From the NCBI GenBank assembly GCA_001643675.2, contig LSRY02000021.1, positions 744,001 to 808,000 of the forward strand: a DNA stretch of 64,000 nucleotides. Direction: 5' to 3'. Below, one piece after another: positions 48,301-60,410 of this stretch (positions within the stretch are counted from its first letter, which is position 1; each line of letters opens with the position of its first letter). A program made the translations under genes and the position numbers. Under the pieces are notes generated by a model. It ran no database searches, was not told the origin of the DNA, and was given only the letters and a program-made list of their open reading frames with translations. This DNA comes from Monocercomonoides exilis (taxonomy: Eukaryota > Preaxostyla > Oxymonadida > Polymastigidae).

Positions 48301-51262
48301 CTGCATTCCATAGGACTTGCGGGTGGAGAGAGGGATGGAGAAGGGAGAAGGAGAAGGAGAAGAGGAAGAAGAAGAGGAGGAAGAAGAAGAAGATTGATTG
48401 CGATTGGAACGTTTCTTTGAAGTAGAAAATGAAGAAGAGGAAGAGGAAGAAGATGAAGATGAAGAGCTTGTTGGAGTGGTTGATAGTTTTGGGGTAACAG
48501 AAAGTGAAACAGGGGCTGGAGAGGAGGACGACGTTGTAATGGCTGGCGGAGAAGAAGAAGATGGGGAGGATGATGATGATGATGATGATGGCAATGAAGA
48601 TGAGGAAAGGTCGCTATTATTTGTTGGTTGTAATGTGTTTGTTTGAGAAGAAGCAGAAGCAGAAGCAGAAGGAGAAGGAGAAGGAGAAGGAGAAGGAGAA
48701 GAAGAAGAAGAAGGAGGAGAAGAAGAAAATGGCTGGAATGCCGAGAGAGAAGAATGAGTCATATTCACAACAGATTGATTAGATTCATTGGCTTCTTTGG
48801 ATTCTTTGGATTCAGAAGTTAATTGGGAAGATGAAGAAGAGGAAGATAATGAAGAAGGAGAATGAGAGGAAGAGGAGGAGGAGGAAGAGGAAGAGGAAGA
48901 GGAGGAAGAGGAAGATGTTTGATTGTCTTTTAAAGAGATGTTATCCGATGAAAGTGGAGCAGGAGTTGAAGAAGAAGAAGAAGAAGAAGAAGAAGAAGAA
49001 GAAGAAGAAGAAGAAGAAGAAGAAGAAGAAGAAGCAGAAGAAGAAGATAAAGAAGAAGAAGAAGAAGAAGCAGGAGTTCTACTTATTCCCAATGATAACG
49101 GCACAGGAGATGGAGAAAGCAAATAAGGAGGAGGAAGGCGGCGAAGATGGAGAGGAGAAGGAGGACGAGATTTGATTGAGTTGGGCGATGAAATGGAAGA
49201 GTATGAACTGGTGAGTGAATGCGGTGATGTGCTTTGTTTGAAGGGAGAAAGAGAGGGAGAAGGAAGAGAAAGAGAAGAAGAAGAAGAGGAGGAGGAGGAG
49301 GAGGAGGAGGATGAATATAACAAAGAAGAGGAAGAAGAAGAAGATAAAGAGGAAGGAGAAGAAGAGGAGGAGAAAGAAGATAAAGAAGAAGAAGAAGAAG
49401 AAGATAAGTCCGTTGTAACATCAGAATTCAACAGCGACGCTGAATTCTTCTTGTTTCCCTTCAAAAAGCCAAAAGTGTTTAGAGATTTTGTGAAGAACGA
49501 GTATTTCTTTTTTGTGATTGGAGAAATGGAAGAAGGAGAAGACAAAGAAATGTATGAAGAGGAAGAGGAAGAGGAAGATGAAGTGGTAAAAGGAGAGGAA
49601 GGCTGTGAATGGCAGTGAAATGAGTCAGAGGAAAGGGAAGAGGAGGAAGAGGAGGAAGAGGAGGAGGAAGATGAAGAAGAAAGAGGAGAAGAAGATAATG
49701 GTGATGGAGAAGACGAAGGAGAAGAAGAACCAGAAGCAGAAGAATAAGAAGAACCCTCGTTCTTCTCCTTTTCTTCCTTCTCTTCCCTCTCCTTCTTTTT
49801 CTCTTCCTTCTTCTCCTCTTTCTTCCCCTTCCCTTCCTCCTCTTCCTCCTCCTCCTTCTTCTTCTCCTCCTCCTCCTTTGGAATACACGCCAGCATCCTT
49901 GTGAGCATGATCGACGTAGTTCTGTGTGTTGTGCCCAGCTGCTGCGAAAGCGACTGAATTCTGTCGCTTTCTGAGGAAGACGGGCGAAGCTGGTGGGAAG
50001 CGTGGGGCTGCTGATAGGAATAGGCAGAGGAGATGGAGAGGAAACGGGAGGAGGGGTTGGGAGATTTGAGTGGGTTGGGGGAATTAGAAGGAGTGGAGTG
50101 GTTGTGGGGGAGGAGAGAGGAAGAGGAGAGAGAAGGAGAGGGAGAGGGAGAGGAAGAAAGAGAAGAAGAAGAAGTGGAAGAGGAGGAAGGAAAAGAGGAG
50201 GAAGATGAAGAAGATTGCTTTGGAATATTCGAAAGAGAACTCTGTGGTGATGGCTGATTGGATTTGGGTTTGATGTCTTTTGAAAGTTGCTGGATTGGAG
50301 AAACGGAAGAAGAAGGGGAAGGAGAAGGAGAAAAAAGAGATGCAGAAGGAGAAAGAGAAAGAGAAAGAGAAGAAGGAGAAGGAGACGAAGAAGAAAGAGG
50401 TGTAGAAGAAGAAGAAGAAGAAGAAGAAACAACAGAAGCAGCAGAGTCTGTTGTTATTTCTTTTGATGGTTCAGAATTACTCGCAATTTCAAAGCAATTT
50501 TCAGATTTCAAAGATTTCTGAGTCAAAAATTTATGTTCATCTGCTTTTTGATTGTTTTCGTTGTTTGAAGCAGCGTCTTTTGAAGATTTATTGTCTTGTT
50601 CAATCTTTTCTGGTGTGTTTGCTTCAGATTGTGGAGAAGATGAGGAGGAGGAAGAAGATGATGATAATGAGGAGGAAGAGGAGGAAGAAGAAGAAGATGA
50701 TGATGATGATGAAGGAGAAGAGGGGGAAGAAGATGAATTAGAAGAAGATGAGGAATATGAAGAAGAGGATGAAGAGGAAGAAGGGGAGAAAGATCGAGAA
50801 AGAGGCGAAGAAACCAAACAAGATGTCGGTTGTGTCTGTAGCTTTTGTTGTTTTTGCTTCTTTTGCTTCTTTTGCTTCTTTTTCTGAACAATTCCCACTT
50901 TTTTGTATTTTGGCGCTTCATTCAGAAGAGAAGGAGATTTTGAATCAAAAACTTCTTCTTTTCCTTCTTTTTCTTTTTCTTCTTTTGAAGAAGAAGAAGA
51001 AGGAGATGATGATGATGAAACAGAAGAAGAAACATCAGAAGCATCAGAAGCATCAGAAATTGATTCGTTCTTTGAAATTGAAGAAGTTTCCAATGTCCGC
51101 TTTTTTCTCGTTTTTGGCGCAACAAACTTGTTTTGTGGTGATTGTATTTTGATTTCGTGTGATTCATTTGAAGATTCGGTTATTTCTGGTTTTTCTTCTT
51201 TTTCTGTCTCTTTTGAAGTGAATGATAAATTTCCTGAACTGTTTGCATTGTTGGAACAAGAA

Positions 51263-51294
<32 letters not shown>

Positions 51295-52701
51295 AGAAGA
51301 ATTCGATGTATCTGTTGTTGTAGTTGAAATAGAAGAAGAAGAAGAGGAAGAAGAAGAAGAAGATGATGATGATGATGACAACGTTGGCTGAAGAGATGCT
51401 AACATCGAATCTGCCGACAATTTTGAATCGCAACAAGAATCATTGTTTGACAGCACAGGAGAAATTGAATCAGAATGATCCGCCTCTGTTTCAACAGAAC
51501 ACTCTTCCTTTTTGTCTGTGGATGCCAAATTATCTGCAGATTGCAATGGCTTTGGTGACAACGGAGAATCAGTGCTCAAAGAAGGCAACTGTTTGAATGT
51601 ACTTAGAGAAATTTCAGTGGAATTCGCAGAATGTGTCGATGGAGTGTTTGGAGCGAGAGAAGCATTCATTGTTTTTGCTTCATTCTCTTCAGAAGGTTTC
51701 TTTTCAGTGTCAGGCAAGCTGACCTTGTTCTCATCTATTTGTGTTATCTCAGCAGAATCTATTTTTCTCTCTTCTTCTTTTTTATCTTCTTCTTCTTCTG
51801 CAAGCTTCGCACTCATTTTCATCTCTTCTTCTTCCTTCTGCATCCTCTCCTTCAGCCGCAGAAGCCATCGCTTTCTCCTCCTGAACATGCTCCTCCTCAG
51901 CCTCTTCCCGTATTTCTCTCTTTCCTTTCTCTCTCCCTGCAACAGCCCCAAAGGCAGCGCCGCATCCAAAAACGACACTGCCGGCCCGAAGTGGATGAAG
52001 CACCGCGGGCTGTCTTCCAGGCTCAGCCGCATCGTCTTGATGTGCAGCGGGACCGGATAGTCCACGTCTGTCGTGCAGTTCAGGATGTGCGTCAGCTTCA
52101 TCTTCTCACAATAGCGCAGTGTGTCCCCCTTCGGCGCTTCGCCCAGAAATAACCCTGGAAGAATCTCGTTTGGCACCCGCGTGAGCTTCAGAGGCGCGTC
52201 GCTTCGAAAGGGCTGAGAGTATTCGCTTTCATAATCACTCACGCATATGTAGTTATAGTGCAAATAAAACAACGAAAATGGATCTTCACAGATAAAAAGG
52301 TCATGTTTTGAACCAAAATCTGCAAAGATCGTTGTAAGTTCAAAAGGAAGATCCCCTGTTGAGAGGTAATGAGCAAAAAAATAATGATCACTGATAATAA
52401 ATGACAATGCGAAATATTACAACATACTTGTTTCTGCCCAACCAATAATCAGAAGAATTCGTCTTTCATCTGGAAATATTCTTGAAATTTCATTTTCATT
52501 TACCATTTTACGCATGTCATGTGAATCAACAGTCTCTTGTTTCTTCCTGCACGTGTGATAAGCATCAAAAAGATCAAAGTTTACAGATGAAACAATATGA
52601 GAATAATGAAAATTCTGTTTAGATCTGATATCAACTATCAAATGATGTTGTAAAATTCCAACAGTCTTGTTATAAAAATCTCTCGCACTTATAAATGTCA
52701 T
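45364..52701 (-). CDS. Rhodanese plus dual-specificity phosphatase with a catalytic domain split by giant Ser-rich insertions, ~2,434 aa
   Basis: Exon 52424-52701 and exon 45364-52390. The first ~150 residues are rhodanese-like (FISARDFYN, LIVDIRSKQNFHYSHIVSSVNF), as in MAP-kinase phosphatases and STYXL1. The phosphatase starts VPNEILPGLFLGEAP (~167) and runs LTHILNCTTDVDYP and MRLSLEDSP, with the likely general acid Asp219, then FGPAVSFLDAALPLGLLQGE (~243). About 1,200 residues of poly-Ser and Ser-Pro sequence follow before the active site VLVHCQMGISRSTAV (Cys1463, Arg1469) and FNLTAHEAH. A second insertion of about 350 residues precedes the domain end, ERPQIRPNDGFMLQLVKFEE (~1844). The C-terminal ~580 residues are Lys/Glu-rich, then acidic. 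All catalytic motifs are intact, so activity is plausible if the insertions loop out. The 33-nt intron join is tentative. Confidence 0.82.
45420..51370 (+). repeat. 6-kb region of purine/pyrimidine-asymmetric trinucleotide repeats
   Basis: The plus strand alternates pyrimidine-rich (45.4-46.3, 46.8-47.1, 49.8 kb) and purine-rich (GAA, GAG, GAT repeats; most of 46.3-51.4 kb) blocks. On the minus strand these encode the poly-Ser and Lys/Glu runs of the phosphatase. Plus-strand frames here are shadows made of Glu, Lys or Arg. Confidence 0.85.
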
Positions 52702-55204
52702 AATCTAGAAATTAAATATGTGGAAAAGTTAAAATAATCACGAAATAAAGCAATTAACAATTATTTTTATTAGAAATATATTTATTCACAAGTTTATTAA
52801 ACAAACGAGGTATATAGTGCAAATAGTTTTTTATTTAATGTTTCAATTATTAATTTGATTATTTGTTTGCTGGATGCCTCAGGAAAAAAAGAATAAACAT
52901 GATCTACATACCATATTGTTTTGTTTTCTGAAAAAAAAACTATCAAAACAAAAGTCATCATAATTACCAGACAAACAATATAAAGAAATCAAAGTGTGCA
53001 GTGAACAAAAATTATTTTCGATAATTATGCATAAAAAAAAATTAACGAAGATAAGAACAATTTTGGATTTTCATTATTCGTAAAAAAAATGGACATTGAT
53101 GAAATTACTGGACAAATTGTTTCAAATTCTTGTTCATTTGTAATTTGTTGTTAATTCTTTTCAAAATTTTTCAATTTCAAATATTTATTTGCGACAACAA
53201 TGAATTTTCACTATACAACAGGAAATTGCCTCACACAAGTTTTTTAAAAAAGAATTAGAATGAGTAATAATTTGAGAAAAAATAAAGACGTTTTGAAATC
53301 AGAAAATTTTTTTATTCATGTGACTTGATCAGTTTTGTTTGATTCCAATTTTTATAAATACTCTATTAGTGTGATTATTCATGAAATCATGACTTTTTTC
53401 GGAGCACAGATTTAAAAAATGTTGTTTGTCATTGAGAAGTGCTTTTGAATTCAAATTGAAAATTTCTCACAATTGTTTTTGATTGAAATGTATCAGCTGA
53501 ATTAAAGAAGAGGATGTCTTTTTTGAGCCTTTAAACTTTTCAGTGATCATTTGGGGGAAAATATGGACTTTCAAGCTTTTTATGCACAAAGCATGAAAAA
53601 ATTGTTTCACTCATAACATTTTTAAACTCAACCAGATTTCAAAATAAATTTGATTTTCATTACTGTGAGCAAACATCATTGATATTATAACATTATGATT
53701 TGTGACTTCAAATGAATTTCAAAAAATAAATCCATTTTTATTGTGTTTTTTGGAATCAAAAAAACAATAAAAAGTGCATAATTTTTCTTTGAAAATGCCT
53801 GAAGCTAAATATTTTGCCCCATTTAATTATACACAATGGAAAATTTTGAACCGAAAATAATGTTAGAAAAATAAAAATTGCAAAAATAATAACCCAAATG
53901 AAAGTAAAAAAGAAATAATAATAAAACAAAGTTATACAATTTTCCAAGCTTTTTTAACTATTCACGCCAGCATATGTGAAAATTTAACCAATATTTGAAT
54001 AAATAAAATTGACCAAAGATTCATTTCTATATTGATAATTTTTCTTCCTGTCAAAAGTGAATCGAAAAAATTTTTTGAAACATGTTTTTCTTCTTCATTG
54101 ACTTTGTGATAATTTAGGATGCACAACAAAAAGAATTTCAAAGAATGAAGTTTTTTTTTCAAGTGATTATTTTTGATAACATAACTTTTTTTGAGGTAAT
54201 TGTTTGATGGTTTTATGTCCTGACTTGTTAATTTTCATTCAGAAATAGATTTCTTTGAAATTTCAAAAAAGACAACGTTAAAGATGAGTGTTTGATTAAA
54301 TAATTTTTAAATTGAGTTTTTTCTTTTTTGTATTAACAAACACATGAAAAGTAATTAAGATATATTTGAAATATTTTTATGAAGAAATACGACAGAAAAA
54401 AATAACCACACACATAAAAAAAATAGTTGTCGAAAACTTCATCCATATTTGTGAAAATTGAAAGAAAATATATGTACTCTTTTATTTTTAATGATTGAAA
54501 AAAGAATGATGTTAAAAAAAAAGTCTATTGAATGTGTAACATTTTTTTTTTCCTAACCAAAAAGCAAATGAAGCGAAAAGTGTCAAATAAAAAATATTTA
54601 AATGTCACTTTTGGAAATCAGATTTTCATGAGAGATCATTTCGATAATTTAAAGTCATTGAAAGTTGTGTTTCAGTTTATTTCTTATACAACAAAATGCT
54701 GAACAGTTTGTTTCACTCCTTGAAGATCACATTTAAAACCTAAAAAATGAAATAAAGAAAAAGGAAAAAAAGCGAATTGAAAGATTGATTTCCTATAGGA
54801 AAAGTTATTTGTCCTTTTTAGAAAATCCGAAAACAAAATATCACACTTTTAATAATAAACCCAAACTTATTTATTGCTCAACTTTTTATTTGAAAATAAA
54901 CTTTTTTTTCCTCATTTTTCTAATTCGAAATGCCTTTAAAATACATAATTCTTTCCAAAAAATAAAGCAATATATTCATTTCATTTGAATCTTTTTATTA
55001 GCAACATTTTTCCGTTTTAAATGTCTTCTTTTTTTAAACGACTTTAATTTTTTATTATTTAATTATTTTGTTGTTTCCCCATTTTCCTATCGAGATTTGT
55101 GGAGTTTTTTTTAAAAACATACAAATAATTGCGGAACGATAGTTTTATTTATGAGCATGAACAATGAATAACTCCCGTGTGAATTTGCATTTCGATAATG
55201 AAAT
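52702..55204. other. Long AT-rich divergent spacer
   Basis: 2.5 kb between two outward-facing genes. Only short AT-driven chance frames occur. No RNA gene, mobile element or conserved block is recognised. Promoters of both neighbours must lie near its ends. Confidence 0.6.
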
Positions 55205-57417
55205 ATGGGTAAGATCAAAATTTCGATGAATAAAGAACAAGCAAACGAAGAGCCAAAAGGCGAAAATGCTAATATAAACCCCTTTGTACAAAATCCATTT
55301 TTAGTGACACAAAATGCTCAGCCAGAATCTCCATTTGCTCCAGCCATTACCCCCAAAGGTGATGGATTTTCTTCAAGTTTATCGATCTCATCATTTCCAT
55401 TGGGTACTACACCTGCTACTCCACAAAATACTCCAATGGGGGGCATTATAGACTCTAAATTTAATCCATTTGCAACAGGTAAGCATATATTTTTAACTTT
55501 GGCATATCATTTTTCTGTTCAGGATCTTCATCTCTGAGTTTTAGTAAAATTATTGCTGATACATTTAAATCTTCAACAAATTCTGCTGCACTTGTTTTGG
55601 ATACATATTCTGAAGCAGCAAAGAAGAGGATCAGAGCAATAAAGAAATTGCAAATTGAATACGATAAATTGCACAGAGAACTTATTGAAGAACGTCAAAA
55701 ACTCATAGAACGATATCAGACAGAGTACAAGCCACTGTTTGAAAAAAGATCATCAATTGTCAATGGGACATATGAACCAAAGGAAGACGAATGTTCAGAA
55801 CTTATTGAAGCAAAGCCAGAAGAAATTCCAGAAACCGATATTGTTAAGCGTCCTGATGGAACGGATAGAGGAATTCCAGACTTTTGGTTCGATGCATTAC
55901 ATAACAGCGCATTTAAACGATTGATAACATCTCGCGATGATGAAATTCTTCATTATTTGGAAGATATTCATGTTGAAGTTTCAACTATCAAATCAGACAA
56001 AGAGAAGGAAAAAGATAATGAATCTTCAACTGATGCTTCAGATAAAAAAGGTGATGACATGAATGAAGAACGAGGTCTTCAGACTATTACTGCAATAATA
56101 TTCACTTTTTCAGAAAATCCATATTTCAAAAACGAAAAGCTTGCTCGTGTTATGCATGAAGAGCGAGCAGCTGTAGGAACAAACGGCAGCGAGATTTTAA
56201 GCGAAGGAACAAAGATTGAATGGAAAGCAGGAAAGAATCCAGGAAAGATAACGTTGGATGTTTGCATGGATGAAAGCGATGACGAGGATGACAGTGATGA
56301 TGACGACGAAGACAGCAGTGAAGACGGGTCAAATAAGAAGAAGAAAGGAAAGAAAGGGCAGAACGGAGGCAAAAAACAGCCAAAGAAGAAGAAGAGCAAA
56401 GCAAAGGCCAGCAACAGAGAGAAGAAGACGTACACAGTCCGATCGATGTTTGATATGTTTTTGTCTGACGAAGATTTGGCAGAGAAAGTTGGGACGATGG
56501 AGACTGAGGAGAACGACCGAATTGACAGCTGGAGGCTCATTCACAAGGAGCTCACAAAGAAGAAGGAGAAGTACCTGAAGGAGAGACAGAAGCGCAAGGA
56601 CGCAGAGAAAAAGAAGAATAAGAAGCAAAAAGCACAAGGAAAGGGTAAAGGGAAAGGGAAAGGCAAAGGCAAAAATGGCGTGAGTGATTCAGATGATGAT
56701 TCGGATTCTGACAGCTCAGCAAGCGATGATGAGGATGATGAAGACGACATCAACTGGGAGGAAGAGATTGGGCCAGAGATGGAAGACTACAGAGACAGCG
56801 AGCTTGTGTACATGAGGGTGAAAGAGGAGGATGTGGATTACGACTTGACAAGCAGAGACAGAATCGCGTCTGTGACTGAGTTTGTGAATGGGGCATCGAT
56901 TGCGCTGGCGGAGAGGGTGTATCCGAAGGCGTATCCATACTTCACAGGAGAAGAAGAAGACGAGGATGAGGATGATGAGGAGAATGACGATGAAGACGAT
57001 GATGACTTCTTGTTTGGCGATGAAGACGATGAAGATTTTGATGGAGATATGGATGACGATGAAGAATTTGATGGTGATGATGACGATGGAGATATTGTCA
57101 TTCAAGGTCCCAAAGGAAAGAAAGGCAAAAAGAAGGGCAACAAAAACGAGATTGACTTTGAGGAATTGATCAAACAGATGTCTGCAATGGGAATGGGACC
57201 TGGAGGCAAAGGCAAAGGCAAAGGGAAAAAGGGAGGAAAAGCAAAAATTAAGGAAATTGATACTGACGAGGACAGCAAAGACGACGATTCCGATGACGAT
57301 GACGATTCAGAAGAAGAAGTAGCAGCTGGAAAGAAGGGCAAAGGAAAAGCCAAAGGAAAGCAAGGAGGAGGAGACAAGAAGTCTAATGAAGTTCCTCCTG
57401 AATGCAAAACTCAGTAA
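55205..57417 (+). CDS. NAP1: Nucleosome assembly protein (NAP1 family)
   Basis: Exons 55205-55478 and 55523-57417, 722 aa. The N-terminal ~110 residues are disordered with NPF motifs (NPFVQNPF, SKFNPF). The NAP domain follows: a long dimerisation helix from ~117 (KLQIEYDKLHRELIEERQKL), YQTEYKPLFEKRSSIVNGTYEP, GIPDFWFDAL, a DDEILHYLEDIHVEV strand region, FTFSENPYFKNEKLARVM and EGTKIEWKAGKNPG. Its final helix ends in RVYPKAYPYFTGEE, equivalent to the family's RAVLYFTGE. The acidic tail with Gly-Lys repeats would bind H2A-H2B. Oddly, about 190 residues of acidic and Lys-rich sequence interrupt the domain between the WKxGKN strand and the last helix, so it is much longer than typical 350-400-residue NAP1. 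Confidence 0.9.
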
Positions 57418-57624
57418 TCAATATTCAATTACTTTTTCAATTCATTTTCACCATTTTTTATGAAAAAATCGGACAATCCATAATCAAGTATTTTATTTAA
57501 TTAGTATATTAAACATTAAAATTTGAAGATGCTCATTATTAACTTTGAGTAAATATGGAATAGCGATCAAACACATTGTTACGAGTTGTGGGAATTAATA
57601 ACTTTTTTCAAAAGTTTTTCCTCA
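57418..57624. other. Short AT-rich spacer with asparaginase promoter
   Basis: A 207-bp gap between tandem plus-strand genes. It presumably carries the terminator of the NAP1 gene and the promoter of the asparaginase gene. No motif is assigned. Confidence 0.4.
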
Positions 57625-59426
57625 ATGCTACTTCTGATATTTTTGTTTTTCTTTGGAACTCATGAATGCGCAAAAAATAAGAAGAACGTTTTATTGATAT
57701 ATACAGGAGGTTTTCAATTTCTATTTAGAGTTATACGAACAATTTAAATATTTTTTGATTTTTTAAGGAACAATTGGGTATATTTTTATCAATTATTGAT
57801 TTTCCTTTATTCGTCATTCAAATTTATTTATCTGTTAAATGGCAACAATTCATTTTGCAGAATGAAAAAAGGAGCAGACGGTTCTTATTCTCCGTCACCA
57901 GGCTTTCTTAAACTTCTTATGGACAACAATACACTATTTCAAGATGAGTCAATTCCTTCGTATTCGTTTCTTGAATACGATCCACTTCTCGATTCATCGG
58001 ATATGAGACCAACAAATTGGTTTATTTGAATTTTTGCAATTTTTCGTATTATTTTGATTAATGCAAATTCTTTTAGGATTCAAATTGCTCGCTCCATTCG
58101 TGATAATTACCAAAAGTATAATGGTTTTGTCGTTATCCATGGAACAGATACTCTGACTTACACTTCATCGGCTTTATCTTTCCTCCTCACAAACATCGAC
58201 AAGCCAGTTGTTGTAACTGGCTCTCAAGTTCCAATGGTCGAAGAATATAATGATGCTGTTAATAATCTTCTTGGGTCATTATTAGTGGCCTCAAATGAGG
58301 ATGTGAAAGAAGTCACAGTGTTCTTTAAAGACTTATTGATGAGAGGAAACAGAGCTGTGAAATACTCATCTGTAAATTGGGATGGATTTGCTGTTGGAGA
58401 CAAGCATTATTTAGGAAAGTGGAATAAGAATCTAACATTAAATAAATTGGAATTACTTCCAACTCAAAAGACACCCAGTGACTCGCTTGAAAGCTACACA
58501 GATGTTTCTTTAAATGTTAGGCTTGTCATGGTCTATCCAGGACTAAGTTCCAAAGCATATCTGCAAGCAACTTCAGATGCAGATGGAATTGTTCTTATTG
58601 TGTCTGCAAATGGGTTTGCTTTTTATTTATTTATATTTTTTTTTTTAAAAATTATGAAAAAAATATTATTTCTTTTTTGTTATTTAAAAAATTCTATTAA
58701 ATATTTCAGAACACTTCCAGAAAGTGACCAAGAACTTATGAAAGCAATCAGACAAAGAGCAGTAGATGAAAAGCGAATAACTGTTATTGTCTCACATTGC
58801 TTCAACGGATACGTGGGGAATATGTACGAATCGAAGTATGGTGCGATTGGCTTGAATGATATGACTCTTGAAGCTGCATACACAAAAATGTGTTGGCTTC
58901 TCGCCAGAAAAGATTTATGTTTGCAAATTTATTTGTTTCATTTCTTTCTATTGATCTTCATTAATTTTATTAAATTTGAATTTTTTTTATTAAAATAGCA
59001 TTTGAAGATCGACAATCCTTGATGAAGATGAATATTCGTGGAGAGATGCTGACTGTGCCACTTCGTTCACTTTCACATCCAACTCCAAAGCCATTTCCAG
59101 ACTGGGCTATTGCTGTGATCATCATAGGCGTGCTATTCGTTGTCGCTGGTGTTGTTGGAGCAGTCGTAATAATCATAATGAAGAGGAGAAAAGGAGCGAA
59201 TGGCAAAGGCAAAGGGTTCATGAAAGTTGAGCCCGCTGCTTTGCAAGCACCTCCGTCTGCCTCTTCTTCTGCAGAAACAATGAAAGGCTATCCAGACTCA
59301 CAAATGCAGCAGAGCTTGGAGATGTCTCAGCCTTCGCAATATGTTGATAGCGAACTCCAACAGCAGCCAAATGTTGTTGAACAACAGTTGCCAGTTGTAA
59401 CAGCATCGCAAAGACAATTCGTATAA
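57625..59426 (+). CDS. L-asparaginase with signal peptide and C-terminal transmembrane anchor
   Basis: Six exons: 57625-57709, 57768-57777 (10-nt microexon), 57861-58019, 58077-58613, 58710-58918 and 58999-59426, 475 aa, with all phases consistent. Residues 1-16 (MLLLIFLFFFGTHECA) form a signal peptide. The catalytic threonines are present: Thr30 in IYTGGTIGM, assembled from three exons, and Thr108-Asp109 in VVIHGTDTLTYTSSAL. TGSQVPM and LMRGNRAVKYSS are also family motifs, nearest to bacterial type I AnsA and its eukaryotic relatives. After the C-terminal domain comes PFPDWAIAVIIIGVLFVVAG..., a single helix (~370-395) followed by MKRRKG and a Gln/Ser-rich cytoplasmic tail. The predicted topology puts the enzyme outside the cell or in a lumen. 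It would hydrolyse asparagine to aspartate and ammonia. Confidence 0.88.
57768..57777 (+). other. 10-nt microexon in the asparaginase gene
   Basis: The bases GAACAATTGG lie between an AAG acceptor and a GTATAT donor. They are required to complete the TGGTIG active-site motif: exon 1 ends ...ACA GGA G, and exon 3 begins A ATG. Skipping it would remove the nucleophile Thr and shift the frame. Confidence 0.85.
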
Positions 59427-60410
59427 ATGGCTTAGCCTCAACGCAATTTATCCAATCACATGCAATCCGAATTTTTGGCTTCTTATTGGTTGCCTGTTTT
59501 TTGGAATTTCATGAATTGTTTAAGTTGAAAGTATTTAGAATATACACCTAGTTTTTGTATTTTCATGTTTTGCTTTGATTATTTTATTTTCTGTTCATAG
59601 AATTTTTATATAGGTGATGTTTTCGTTTTTCTGATAATTCATGAAAGCTTGAAAAGTTAGCGTTCATTTATCTTTAACGAGAAATAAAGCTTTTGCCATT
59701 ATGAAGGAAGGCTTTGAATTATTGAGAGTGAGGAGGAGATTATGAAGAGGGATAAACTCAGATTTAAGTTTTGATTATTTTGTTTTTAGTTTTTTCTTGT
59801 CATTTCAATAATTTTCGATAATTTCAAAATAATCAATTTTAATTTCAAAATGGAGTCAATATGTCAGAATGAAGAGAAAATTTAACATTTCATATGGGGC
59901 AAAATTTATGCAATTATGAAATAAACTGAGATTTGTTCCGAACTTTTTCTACAATCATTTCATTATAAATCAACCGTAAAAATACAAATAATTACGGAAA
60001 ATTTTAAAAATCGAGGAAAATATTTGCTGGAGAAGAATGGAACAAAATTCATAAAGAAAAATATTTTTTTCTATATTTTTATTCATGTGAGGGGCAAAAA
60101 TGCAAAATATGAATTTCTGTAATTTTGAACAATTATTATAGAAATTCAGGTTTATGTTTAATTTATAATGACATGAAAACCAAAAAAGTTTGGAAAAAAT
60201 GAAATATTTTTGCTTTGTTTCGAAATGCTTTCAACGAATAAAGCAATAAGAACCCTAAAGGTGCCTTATCACTTTGCTATTGCTCTTGTTTCAACAAAAA
60301 AGAGAATGAGGGAAATGCGAGATGAGTCAAGAAAATTAACTTACGAAAAAACATTTGCTTGAGAAAAAAAAGTAAATTGAAAACAAAAATTGCTTATTTT
60401 GAATGCCAAA
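59427..60410. other. Convergent 3' spacer
   Basis: 984 bp of AT-rich sequence between convergent stops. No gene or structured RNA is recognised. Confidence 0.6.

Noticed and set aside
45397-51400. Long plus-strand frames rich in Glu, Lys, Phe or Ser
   Set aside because: They are antisense shadows of the phosphatase repeats. They lack conserved motifs and exist because repeat DNA has no stops in several frames.
53756-54162. Two short minus-strand hydrophobic frames in the 52.7-55.2 kb spacer
   Set aside because: AT-driven composition, no start context or conserved residues, and no exon partners.
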